Positions 1 through 5,340 of a stretch of DNA of 5,384 nucleotides are shown here, piece by piece (positions within the stretch are counted from its first letter, which is position 1; each line of letters opens with the position of its first letter). The position numbers and the translations under genes are program-made. The DNA is from Thermoplasmata archaeon (lineage in GTDB: Archaea > Thermoplasmatota > Thermoplasmata > Thermoplasmatales > GCA-001856825): NCBI GenBank assembly GCA_021831005.1, contig JAKBNO010000079.1, positions 1 through 5,384 of the forward strand, given 5' to 3'. The notes under the pieces were generated by a model that saw only the letters and a list, made by a program, of their open reading frames with translations, did not search any database and had not been told where the DNA came from.

Positions 1-58
1 CTCGCAAGAAGAAACTCGATCGGCTGAGCATCGTCCTCTATACCCGGATTGAAACAGG

Positions 59-80
59 ATGACGAGACCTTCTCCGTCAT
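59..80 (+). repeat. Leader hairpin 1
   Basis: ATGACG at 59-64 pairs with CGTCAT at 75-80. After a bulged A at 65 two more pairs form (66-67 with 73-74), leaving a 5-nt loop. The stem contains the start codon of the first upstream ORF. Confidence 0.45.
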
Positions 81-105
81 GTTAGTGATAAGAATAGAAA
101 TGACA

Positions 106-127
106 TCGAGAGAATCAGTAATCTCGA
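106..127 (+). repeat. Leader hairpin 2
   Basis: TCGAGA at 106-111 is the reverse complement of TCTCGA at 122-127, with a 10-nt loop. It is the weakest of the four leader stems and could be chance. Confidence 0.3.
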
Positions 128-139
128 ATGACGGTTGAA

Positions 140-158
140 TTTCTGCCTAGGGCAGAAA
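140..158 (+). repeat. Leader hairpin 3, 8-bp stem
   Basis: TTTCTGCC at 140-147 and GGCAGAAA at 151-158 are perfect reverse complements separated by TAG. The centre is the self-complementary hexamer CCTAGG, so two RNA copies could also pair with each other. A role in dimerisation is speculative. Confidence 0.5.
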
Positions 159-173
159 ATATTAGAGGGATCA

Positions 174-195
174 CATTCTTGCGTAAGCAAGAATG
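174..195 (+). repeat. Leader hairpin 4, 9-bp stem with GUAA loop
   Basis: CATTCTTGC at 174-182 and GCAAGAATG at 187-195 are perfect reverse complements closed by GTAA. In RNA this is a GNRA-type tetraloop on a 9-bp stem, a stable and often functional form. The 3' arm ends in the ATG of the fourth upstream ORF. Confidence 0.6.
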
Positions 196-251
196 ATAGA
201 ACAACGCGTCAACAGAAACACAAATCAGAATATTAATATAATAGAATAGAT

Positions 252-1703
252 ATGTCAAATAATACAGCAATATTCGCGAATGCGATGTATAGATATACAT
301 CCACCATGATTGGAACATTTGCAATGAAGAAGCAATTAGTTGGAGACAGCCGATCGATGAAAGTAGGATTGTATCCACAGAATGTCCGGCAATCGAGCCT
401 CAATACATTTAGCGAAAAACAGAGACTATTTGATCCGAGCCTACTCGGGCACATCCTCAGCTGCCCACCTGAAGAGATTTACAGTCTCGATGACGACGGG
501 GAACTCATCCGATACCACGAAATGGTTGTTGAAGCATACCCCAACTTGCTGAAGTGCTACTTATTCTGGATGCACAAGAAGACAAACGCTATTCAGTCAG
601 TAAAAGATTATTTGACAACTAATATATGCGAATCCCAGAAGGATCACCCGAACGGTAATTTTCGTGAGCATTTATCCCTTGCTTTGGACCTGTTACCAGA
701 TGACTTGAGCAATCAATATTTTGAGGATGCTAATAATTTGGATATTCGAATCGAGATCTTAAAACACGTGTTCAGTAAAATATACGTAGCAGCCGAGTGG
801 GAACGCAAAGGCTTAATAAACTGGGTTGAACAAAAACGAATGGGTTCCAAGGCAGAGCGTGCTGAGCAGATGTCCATCGAAAATCTAATGCAGTTCTTAG
901 ACTCAGCACAAATAACGAATTCCTTGCAAGCACCTGATGCATCGTTACGCATAACCGATGGGGAACCTCTCTCAACTCCGAACTCAAGGAAACGTCCTCC
1001 TAGCAGTAGCAGCCGAGGAAGAGCTTCTGGACAGAGACAGAGACTCGTATGTCATACATGCCAAGGGTTCGGTCACAAGGCCAACCAGTGCCCCTCGAAA
1101 CAACAGAATAGAAACACATATAACCGGATTGGTAATCATCCCCGAAACTATGGCAATGGCAATAATAATGGCAGCGGAGGAGGGAGTAGTGGAGGCGGAA
1201 ACGCCACCGGTAACAATAACACCTCTAATGGCACCAACTCCAGTAACAACTCCAATTCAAATACAAGAAACGCCAACAGCGATAGCAGCAACAAGCGCGG
1301 AAAAGGAAATAGAGGGAGAGGCGGTCGGGGAAGAGGGAGAGGCCAAACAGCAGCACATGAAGGTTGTGATGTTGTGATGAAAGATGAAGAAGATTGTGCT
1401 GTTGTTGTTGATAAAAAAGATTGTGACGTTGTGAGGAAAGACGAGGAGGAAGTCTCTTTCTTTGCAAAACAAATCTTGACGGACCTGGAACAACAACAGC
1501 GAATAAAAGGCGAAAAGATACAAGACATCTTTCAGTATATGAAACTCACCGGCCTCGCAACCGCAAAAATATCATTCCTCGGCCCACAGCCTGAGCTCAT
1601 TGAAGTTGGTCTAGATACCTGCTCGAGTCACAATTTCATGCACAGATCAGCCCTGGACTTTATTATTCAACATGGGAGGCATCGCTTACCCCCTTCCGCA
1701 TGA
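252..1703 (+). CDS. gag: Gag polyprotein with zinc knuckle and N-terminal part of protease
   Basis: Product of 483 aa that would form the virus-like particle and bind element RNA. The start at 252 is the first ATG in this frame (G at -3) and follows the last upstream ORF by 2 nt. Residues 1 to about 235 are presumed matrix/capsid but show no motif I can name. A CX2CX4HX4C zinc knuckle lies at C267, C270, H275, C280. An Asn/Gly/Ser-rich linker spans about 286-347, an Arg/Gly RGG box 348-364, and three Cys-acidic repeats 372-400. Near the end, D455-T-C-S-S followed by HNF is the retropepsin active site (usually D-T/S-G-A/S). The frame stops at TGA 1701-1703, so the protease is cut about 28 residues after its catalytic Asp and must be completed in the pol frame. 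The capsid assignment is by position only. Confidence 0.88.
   Translation: MSNNTAIFANAMYRYTSTMIGTFAMKKQLVGDSRSMKVGLYPQNVRQSSLNTFSEKQRLFDPSLLGHILSCPPEEIYSLDDDGELIRYHEMVVEAYPNLLKCYLFWMHKKTNAIQSVKDYLTTNICESQKDHPNGNFREHLSLALDLLPDDLSNQYFEDANNLDIRIEILKHVFSKIYVAAEWERKGLINWVEQKRMGSKAERAEQMSIENLMQFLDSAQITNSLQAPDASLRITDGEPLSTPNSRKRPPSSSSRGRASGQRQRLVCHTCQGFGHKANQCPSKQQNRNTYNRIGNHPRNYGNGNNNGSGGGSSGGGNATGNNNTSNGTNSSNNSNSNTRNANSDSSNKRGKGNRGRGGRGRGRGQTAAHEGCDVVMKDEEDCAVVVDKKDCDVVRKDEEEVSFFAKQILTDLEQQQRIKGEKIQDIFQYMKLTGLATAKISFLGPQPELIEVGLDTCSSHNFMHRSALDFIIQHGRHRLPPSA
1050..1091 (+). other. CCHC zinc knuckle (nucleocapsid)
   Basis: Gag residues 267-280 read C-HT-C-QGFG-H-KANQ-C, an exact CX2CX4HX4C retroviral zinc knuckle with the aromatic residue and the glycine before His expected in the family. 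It would bind the element RNA for packaging. Only one copy is present. Confidence 0.95.
1107..1343 (+). other. Low-complexity Asn/Gly/Ser linker followed by RGG box in Gag
   Basis: Gag residues about 286-347 are almost only Asn, Gly, Ser and Thr, coded by AAT/AAC/GGC/GGA/AGC triplets, which points to triplet-repeat expansion. Residues 348-364 are a run of Arg/Gly pairs with a few Lys and Asn, typical of RNA-binding RGG boxes. The region is flexible and likely disordered, adding basic RNA-binding surface next to the zinc knuckle. It also produces long shadow ORFs in other frames. Confidence 0.8.
1365..1451 (+). repeat. Three tandem Cys-acidic repeats in Gag
   Basis: Gag residues 372-381, 382-390 and 391-400 read CDVVMKDEED, CAVVVDKKD and CDVVRKDEEE: three copies of a pattern of Cys, small/acidic residue, Val-Val, then a charged cluster. 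The DNA copies differ at several third positions, so the duplication is not very recent or has been kept under selection. I recognise no family. It sits between the basic nucleocapsid and the protease. Confidence 0.7.
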
Positions 1704-1881
1704 GTTAAATAACATGACTAGTACGATTGCAGCACAAGTACAGTCCTTCAAAGCCGTCGCCTCCTTTACGTTCCTCTTTGAAGGGTCTTCGCACGAGTGT
1801 CACGAAATTCCATTCTGCATCGTAGATGAGGAGCCTATCCCAATCCTTCTCGGGAATACCTTCCTCTCTCAGCTAGGGATC
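1614..1881 (+). other. Retropepsin (aspartic protease) domain split across the gag/pol frame change
   Basis: The catalytic D-T-C-S-S motif lies in the gag frame at 1614-1628. The hydrophobic ILLGNTFLSQLGI at pol residues 58-70 (from 1843) matches the C-terminal 'ILG-x-D/x-FL' block of Ty3/gypsy proteases and lies in the pol frame. With a +1 shift between them the spacing fits one complete retropepsin of normal size. It would cleave Gag and Gag-Pol as a homodimer. The Cys in place of the usual Gly of D-T/S-G is unusual. Confidence 0.75.
1615..1703 (+). promoter_or_regulatory. gag/pol overlap, presumed +1 frameshift region
   Basis: The pol frame opens after a TAG at 1612-1614 and gag closes at TGA 1701-1703, so the change must occur within 1615-1700. 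Pol is +1 relative to gag. Two slip sites can be proposed. One is GGG-AGG-C at 1674-1680: peptidyl-tRNA on GGG moves to GGA, with AGG-C as in the Ty1 heptamer CTTAGGC. The other is CCC-CCT at 1689-1694, inside a run of five C, where CCC re-pairs perfectly. A one-base insertion in the C run is the competing explanation. A hairpin at 1671-1702 covers both sites. Confidence 0.6.
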
Positions 1882-4800
1882 GTCCTGAAAAAGCGTGAAA
1901 CATCCTCAGTAGCATACTTTTCAGTATCAGACGAACCAATAGATTTTAATAGGGCCGCGTGGAGACAAATCCCTGAACTTGTAGAGCAGCGAACAAGACA
2001 AGAATTCCAAAGCCTATTGGACCGTGTTGAAGCTTCTCCTGTCATATCGGACAGATGCAAACAGCGTTACAAACGACTTCTGTGGAGATATAGAGACATA
2101 TTCAAAGAGGGCTTGACTAACACGACGGTGAAGGAGTGTCCCCTCGTCAAGGAGGAAATACTAGACTCATTTATACCCCCGCCAGTCAAGATTACGAATG
2201 TTTCTCCATTATCTCATCAGATACTGTCACTATACATAGAAGATTTATTGAGTAACGGTGTTATATCCCACTATAGTGATTGTATCGAACCTACAGCATG
2301 TCCCGTCTTCCTGGTCGGAGATTCCAGCAAACCCAGGATGGTAGTAGACACGTCAAGGCTTCGCAACATGGTAAAAAAGGTCGAGTTCCCAACGTCCCTG
2401 CCAGAAATAGAGATAAAAAAGATTGCATCACCGGACCCTGACGGGAACCTTCCAACCTTATTCAGTGGGTACGATGTCCCCAACTCATTTTATCATGTGG
2501 CCTACCAAGCTGAGTCCGCTATTGAGTCACGTCTAATGCACTTTGATGGAAAAACGTACGTATTCAATAATCTTATAATGGGAGGACCCTCCTCAATGGC
2601 CGCGCTGAACATGGCGCTGACCCATGCCTTCAACGGCATCAAGAATTTCAGCCGCGTTGCCGACGATATAAGATCAAGTGGGTTCAACGAGACTCACTTT
2701 ATTACGGTGCAAGAAGAAATCTTCAAACGCTGCAGGATGCACAATGTCCCAATTCGACCAAGCAAGAGCGTTCCAGTATCTCAATCTACGTATTGGTGTG
2801 GATACCTGATTGACCACAATGGCTACAAACCGGATCCACGCTCCAAGGAGATTATATTAGCGTGGGAGAAGCCAAGAAACGGCAGAGAGCTCGCTAAGAT
2901 CATTGGTGTAGCCAACTGGATGAAAACATCTATTCCGAATTACGACCGAATGAAATTGCCTCTCCAGCAAGTATTAGAAGCAATGTACAAGCAAAACGGT
3001 AACAATAGGAAAAATTCCGGAATCGCAAAATTTCAGGTAGAGAACTTTGGTTGGAACCAGACAACTACGAAGGCATGGAATGAACTTCGTGAGGCTATCT
3101 CGAACGCAAGCCAATTGAGCCATCGTGACCCCAAACAACAGCTAGTCCTTTACACTGACGCATCCATCACTGGATGGAGTGGGATTCTATGCCAAATTCA
3201 TCCCAATGAAATATCGAAATCACCAGAACAACGAGACAATCAGCTCCTTGCCTGTGTAGGTGGAAATTTCAATCTCACTCAGTCAAAGTGGCCGACTATT
3301 GAACAAGAAGCATACGGGGTTAAACGCGCCATCGAGCGTTTATGGTACTTAATAAATGACGGGTCCAAGTTGATCATTGCCACAGACAATGCCGCCCTGG
3401 CCGAAGTTTTCAATCCTGACTCTGATTACATCACACGGAAAGAAAGGCCCGGAAAGGACAGACTTCTTCGATGGGCTAGCTTCCTGAAAACATCTTGTAC
3501 TTACGATATCGTTCACATACCTGGAGAAACGAACGTAGTTTCCGACTTCATTTCGAGAATGCGCTTTCCACCTGATAAGGTAGAGCTATTTGACGAGGAT
3601 GATGACGGAACCGGTCCAGTGTCATTTGCAAACTTCACAACGAACTTCCTCAGTGCCGCTCTTGACCCAGACTGGAATGCACGACGATATCGGATATTCA
3701 CCCTGATTGCAGGTCGGGACGGGCGGAACGACTTAACCTTCCTTACCGAGGCAGAGTCCTTGGGAGCGAACTTCGACCCTATCTCGATGTTATGGATGAA
3801 AGATGGACGCATACTAATTCCCAGAGAAATTCGACCAAATCTAATTGCCTCATGTCACAACGGCTTAGGAGGTCATCGCGGTGTGTCAAGTACATACGAC
3901 CAATTGGAACAGTTTGTCTATTGGCCCGGAATGCGCAGAGACATTCAGGAGGCGATTGCAAGCTGCTTAATATGTAGCACACACGATTCCAGGATGCCCA
4001 AACGACCTTACGGTATTACGCTTCAGCCTAGGTTACGCGGTGAAATCATATGTGCAGACTTTCTTCACATAACACCAGACGGTAATGGAGATTTCTCAAA
4101 AATACTGATAATCAGCGATAAACTCTCAAAATACTCAATGTTTTACCCGTGTGAGAGCGAATCATCAGCAAGTACAGCTCACGCAATCATGCAATGGATA
4201 GCATTGTTTGGACCTATGGACGTTTTTGTTAGTGACAAAGGTTCAGCGTGGACTGCACAGGTGATTTCAGATATATCCAGCAGCATTGGATTCAAGCTCC
4301 ACACTACTACAGCTAGGGCACATTGGGCAAATGGCTCGCAGGAACGAATTAACGGCTTAATTCGCTCGATAACGAAGAAAGTTCTCACAGAAAACAACAT
4401 GAACCCCAAAGAATGGACAGATATATTGCCGCTAATACAGACAATATTTAACCACTCTCCATCCAACACACTTGGGGGACTAGCACCGATCACAGTCTTC
4501 ACTGGATTATCACCTATGCGTCCCATCGACTTCTTTCTTCGTAGAACCGCAAAAGAAAAAGTTATCCTCGAATCCAATACCATTAGTGGATTGCAAAATT
4601 TCGTCGAAGAACTTCAACGGACAATGGACTCTAGAGTGAACACGGTAACGGAAATCCAGGAGAGCTTACTACTTGATCGGAATGAAAAGCGACTTAATGA
4701 ACCCAACGTTCATCCCCTGCAGGTAGAACCTGGCGACTACGTTATGGTATATAACCACAATAAAGTATTCCCAAAGTTATCTGCCGATTGGATCGGGCCT

Positions 4801-5178
4801 GCCAAAGTTATTGAAATTCTAGCGAACAAGAACGTGAAAATTCAATTCATTCACGAACCGAACAGAACAAGTCAGATACACGAGAATTTCGTCAAACCAT
4901 TCGCTAAAAACACATTAGAAATAACACCTGAGCTGATAAGACAAGCCGAATATAATGCTACGTGCAAGTACAACGTAGAGGAAATTTCCGACATAAGATT
5001 GGACCACGCGAATAATGTTTATGAACTAAAAGTCAAATGGGAGGATGGTACAACCACCTGGGAAAATGCCAGACAACTTCATGAAGATATACCAAGAATA
5101 GTAGAGACTTATCTAAGCAACGCACCTAAATCGAAAAACTTACTAGTAAACCAAGCAAAAGGATTCATAGGACTATAA
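1672..5178 (+). CDS. pol: Pol polyprotein: protease C-terminal part, RT, RNase H, integrase, chromodomain
   Basis: Product of 1168 aa from the first ATG (open frame from 1615), normally made as a Gag-Pol fusion of about 1641 aa. In order, by residue: retropepsin C-terminal part to about 72; RT about 155-440 with D268, D331, D332; RNase H about 487-630 with D496, E546, D572, D625; integrase zinc finger H729, H735, C765, C768; integrase core D796, D855, E891; GPY/F-like motif W-I-G-P at 1040-1043; chromodomain about 1100-1150. All catalytic acids of the three enzymes are present and no stop interrupts the frame, so the copy looks functional. The ATG at 1672 has a strong context (A at -3, G at +4), but a protein begun there lacks the protease Asp, so expression by frameshift is more likely. 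Family identity is certain; the clade within Ty3/gypsy is inferred from the chromodomain. Confidence 0.92.
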   Translation: MGGIAYPLPHELNNMTSTIAAQVQSFKAVASFTFLFEGSSHECHEIPFCIVDEEPIPILLGNTFLSQLGIVLKKRETSSVAYFSVSDEPIDFNRAAWRQIPELVEQRTRQEFQSLLDRVEASPVISDRCKQRYKRLLWRYRDIFKEGLTNTTVKECPLVKEEILDSFIPPPVKITNVSPLSHQILSLYIEDLLSNGVISHYSDCIEPTACPVFLVGDSSKPRMVVDTSRLRNMVKKVEFPTSLPEIEIKKIASPDPDGNLPTLFSGYDVPNSFYHVAYQAESAIESRLMHFDGKTYVFNNLIMGGPSSMAALNMALTHAFNGIKNFSRVADDIRSSGFNETHFITVQEEIFKRCRMHNVPIRPSKSVPVSQSTYWCGYLIDHNGYKPDPRSKEIILAWEKPRNGRELAKIIGVANWMKTSIPNYDRMKLPLQQVLEAMYKQNGNNRKNSGIAKFQVENFGWNQTTTKAWNELREAISNASQLSHRDPKQQLVLYTDASITGWSGILCQIHPNEISKSPEQRDNQLLACVGGNFNLTQSKWPTIEQEAYGVKRAIERLWYLINDGSKLIIATDNAALAEVFNPDSDYITRKERPGKDRLLRWASFLKTSCTYDIVHIPGETNVVSDFISRMRFPPDKVELFDEDDDGTGPVSFANFTTNFLSAALDPDWNARRYRIFTLIAGRDGRNDLTFLTEAESLGANFDPISMLWMKDGRILIPREIRPNLIASCHNGLGGHRGVSSTYDQLEQFVYWPGMRRDIQEAIASCLICSTHDSRMPKRPYGITLQPRLRGEIICADFLHITPDGNGDFSKILIISDKLSKYSMFYPCESESSASTAHAIMQWIALFGPMDVFVSDKGSAWTAQVISDISSSIGFKLHTTTARAHWANGSQERINGLIRSITKKVLTENNMNPKEWTDILPLIQTIFNHSPSNTLGGLAPITVFTGLSPMRPIDFFLRRTAKEKVILESNTISGLQNFVEELQRTMDSRVNTVTEIQESLLLDRNEKRLNEPNVHPLQVEPGDYVMVYNHNKVFPKLSADWIGPAKVIEILANKNVKIQFIHEPNRTSQIHENFVKPFAKNTLEITPELIRQAEYNATCKYNVEEISDIRLDHANNVYELKVKWEDGTTTWENARQLHEDIPRIVETYLSNAPKSKNLLVNQAKGFIGL
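2140..2985 (+). other. Reverse transcriptase domain
   Basis: Makes element cDNA from RNA. Motif A is FSGYD268VPNSF273, giving the first metal-binding Asp and Phe at Asp+5, the place of the steric-gate residue that discriminates against ribonucleotides (Tyr in Ty3 and HIV, Phe in MLV). Motif B is M303-G-G-P-S-S-M, where most Ty3/gypsy RTs read P-F-G-L-x-N-A-P. Motif C is V329-A-D331-D332, where most read Y-x-D-D. The thumb/connection part, with GYLIDHNGYKPDP and IIGVANWMKTSIPN, matches the family closely. Confidence 0.93.
3130..3565 (+). other. RNase H domain
   Basis: Degrades RNA in the RNA/DNA hybrid during reverse transcription. The four acidic residues are visible: D496 in LYTDAS, E546 in TIEQEAYGV, D572 in IATDNAAL and D625 in VVSDFISR. 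They lie in the order and spacing of Ty3/gypsy RNase H, directly after RT. Confidence 0.93.
3840..4480 (+). other. Integrase: HHCC zinc finger and DD35E catalytic core
   Basis: Inserts the cDNA into host DNA. The zinc-binding N-terminus is H729-X5-H735-X29-C765-X2-C768. The catalytic triad is D796 (CADFLH), D855 (VSDKGS) and E891 (ANGSQERING), with 35 residues between the second Asp and the Glu, the canonical DD35E spacing. The A-N-G-S-Q-E-R-I-N stretch is the family's usual x-N-G-x-x-E-R-x-N block. Confidence 0.95.
4720..4880 (+). other. GPY/F-like integrase C-terminal module
   Basis: Residues around 1018-1065 include GDYVMVYN and, at 1040-1045, W-I-G-P-A-K-V. This corresponds to the '(W)xGPY/F' motif at the integrase C-terminus of Ty3/gypsy elements and gammaretroviruses. 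Here the Tyr/Phe after GP is Ala, so the motif is present only in part. Confidence 0.7.
4969..5121 (+). other. C-terminal chromodomain
   Basis: Residues about 1100-1150 start Y-N-V-E-E-I, continue with V-Y-E-L-K-V-K-W1123 and T-T-T-W1130-E-N, and end in a helix I-P-R-I-V-E-T-Y-L. This follows the HP1-type chromodomain pattern. In chromoviruses the domain binds histone marks and guides integration to heterochromatin. Two aromatic-cage positions are kept (Y1100, W1123). The third, a Phe/Tyr three residues after the Trp in HP1, is Gly here, so histone-mark binding may be weak or altered. Confidence 0.82.
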
Positions 5179-5193
5179 CCTCGTTCGTATCTC

Positions 5194-5278
5194 AGTGGGG
5201 TGAAGAAGTAATTAAATACAGATTTAATTAACATTGGTTCAATTTCGAGACACTTCACAAGTTGGTTATAGTGGGGTG
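5194..5278 (+). repeat. Two copies of AGTGGGGTG, possible polypurine tract
   Basis: The 9-mer AGTGGGGTG occurs at 5194-5202 and 5270-5278. A G-rich tract followed by TG is what a polypurine tract and LTR start look like (plus-strand priming at the G run, LTR beginning TG). The first copy continues into GAAGAAG, making a T-interrupted purine-rich run to 5208. Neither copy can be confirmed without the 5' LTR. Confidence 0.3.
5209..5230 (+). repeat. AT-rich palindrome, 9-bp arms
   Basis: TAATTAAAT at 5209-5217 is the exact reverse complement of ATTTAATTA at 5222-5230, with the 4-nt spacer ACAG. It lies 31 nt after the pol stop. It could be a hairpin in the RNA near a 3' processing signal; being AT-only, it could also be chance. 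Confidence 0.45.
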
Positions 5279-5340
5279 TGTACCGACATATTGTCTTATA
5301 GGAGGTTTGGTTGTATTGGTTATTTTATAACACAACTTGT
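5257..5340 (+). repeat. Long-range inverted repeat in the 3' region, 14-bp stem
   Basis: ACAAGTTGGTTATA at 5257-5270 pairs with TATAAC-A-CAACTTGT at 5326-5340; all 14 pairs are Watson-Crick with one bulged A at 5332. The 55-nt loop holds the second AGTGGGGTG copy except its first base, and a GG-rich stretch at 5301-5319. Function unknown. Confidence 0.5.

Larger units (their letters stand above)
59..249 (+). promoter_or_regulatory. Chain of four overlapping upstream ORFs leading to gag
   Basis: Four short ORFs cover nearly the whole leader. They are 59-85 (8 codons, ends TAG), 79-138 (19 codons, ends TGA, with a second in-frame ATG at 100), 128-196 (22 codons, ends TGA) and 193-249 (18 codons, ends TAG). 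Each starts inside the previous one; the third and fourth share the four bases ATGA at 193-196. The last stop lies 2 nt before the gag ATG at 252. No leader ATG runs into gag. This arrangement would suit termination-reinitiation or would throttle Gag synthesis. Multiple short leader ORFs are known from caulimoviruses, where shunting or reinitiation is used; whether that applies here is inference. The peptides resemble nothing I recognise. Confidence 0.5.
1..251 (+). promoter_or_regulatory. Structured 5' leader upstream of gag
   Basis: This stretch has no long ORF but contains five ATG triplets, four short upstream ORFs and four local hairpins. In LTR retrotransposons it would hold the end of the 5' LTR, the primer-binding site and the RNA packaging signal. 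No TGG occurs anywhere in it, so the usual tRNA-3'-end primer-binding site, which begins TGG, is not visible. Packaging, dimerisation or translation-control roles for the hairpins are inference only. Confidence 0.6.

Noticed and set aside
41..70. CCCGGATTGAA resembling the complement of a tRNA T-arm, as a possible internal-tRNA primer site
   Set aside because: The match to the T-loop consensus breaks at the first base pair of the T-stem, and the following bases do not continue as a tRNA complement.
182..189. GCGTAAGC as a 5' splice donor
   Set aside because: It lies within the loop and 3' arm of the 9-bp hairpin, and I see no convincing partner acceptor; Ty3/gypsy gag expression does not require splicing.
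233..454. Small - strand frames across the leader and gag start
   Set aside because: Short, hydrophobic, AT-driven frames with no recognisable domain, opposite a supported gene.
958..1377. 139-codon open frame on the + strand inside gag
   Set aside because: It is in the +1 frame over the Asn/Gly/Ser and Arg/Gly low-complexity region, where repeated triplets leave all frames open. Its product is itself low-complexity (Ala/Glu/Thr/Pro) with no recognisable domain.
1148..1528. 126-codon open frame on the - strand, Leu/Pro/Ser-rich
   Set aside because: It is the antisense shadow of the same low-complexity gag region; the Leu/Pro runs are complements of the sense repeats.
4179..4583. 134-codon open frame on the - strand
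   Set aside because: It lies fully antisense to the integrase core, whose catalytic residues explain the sequence conservation; no domain is seen in the antisense product.
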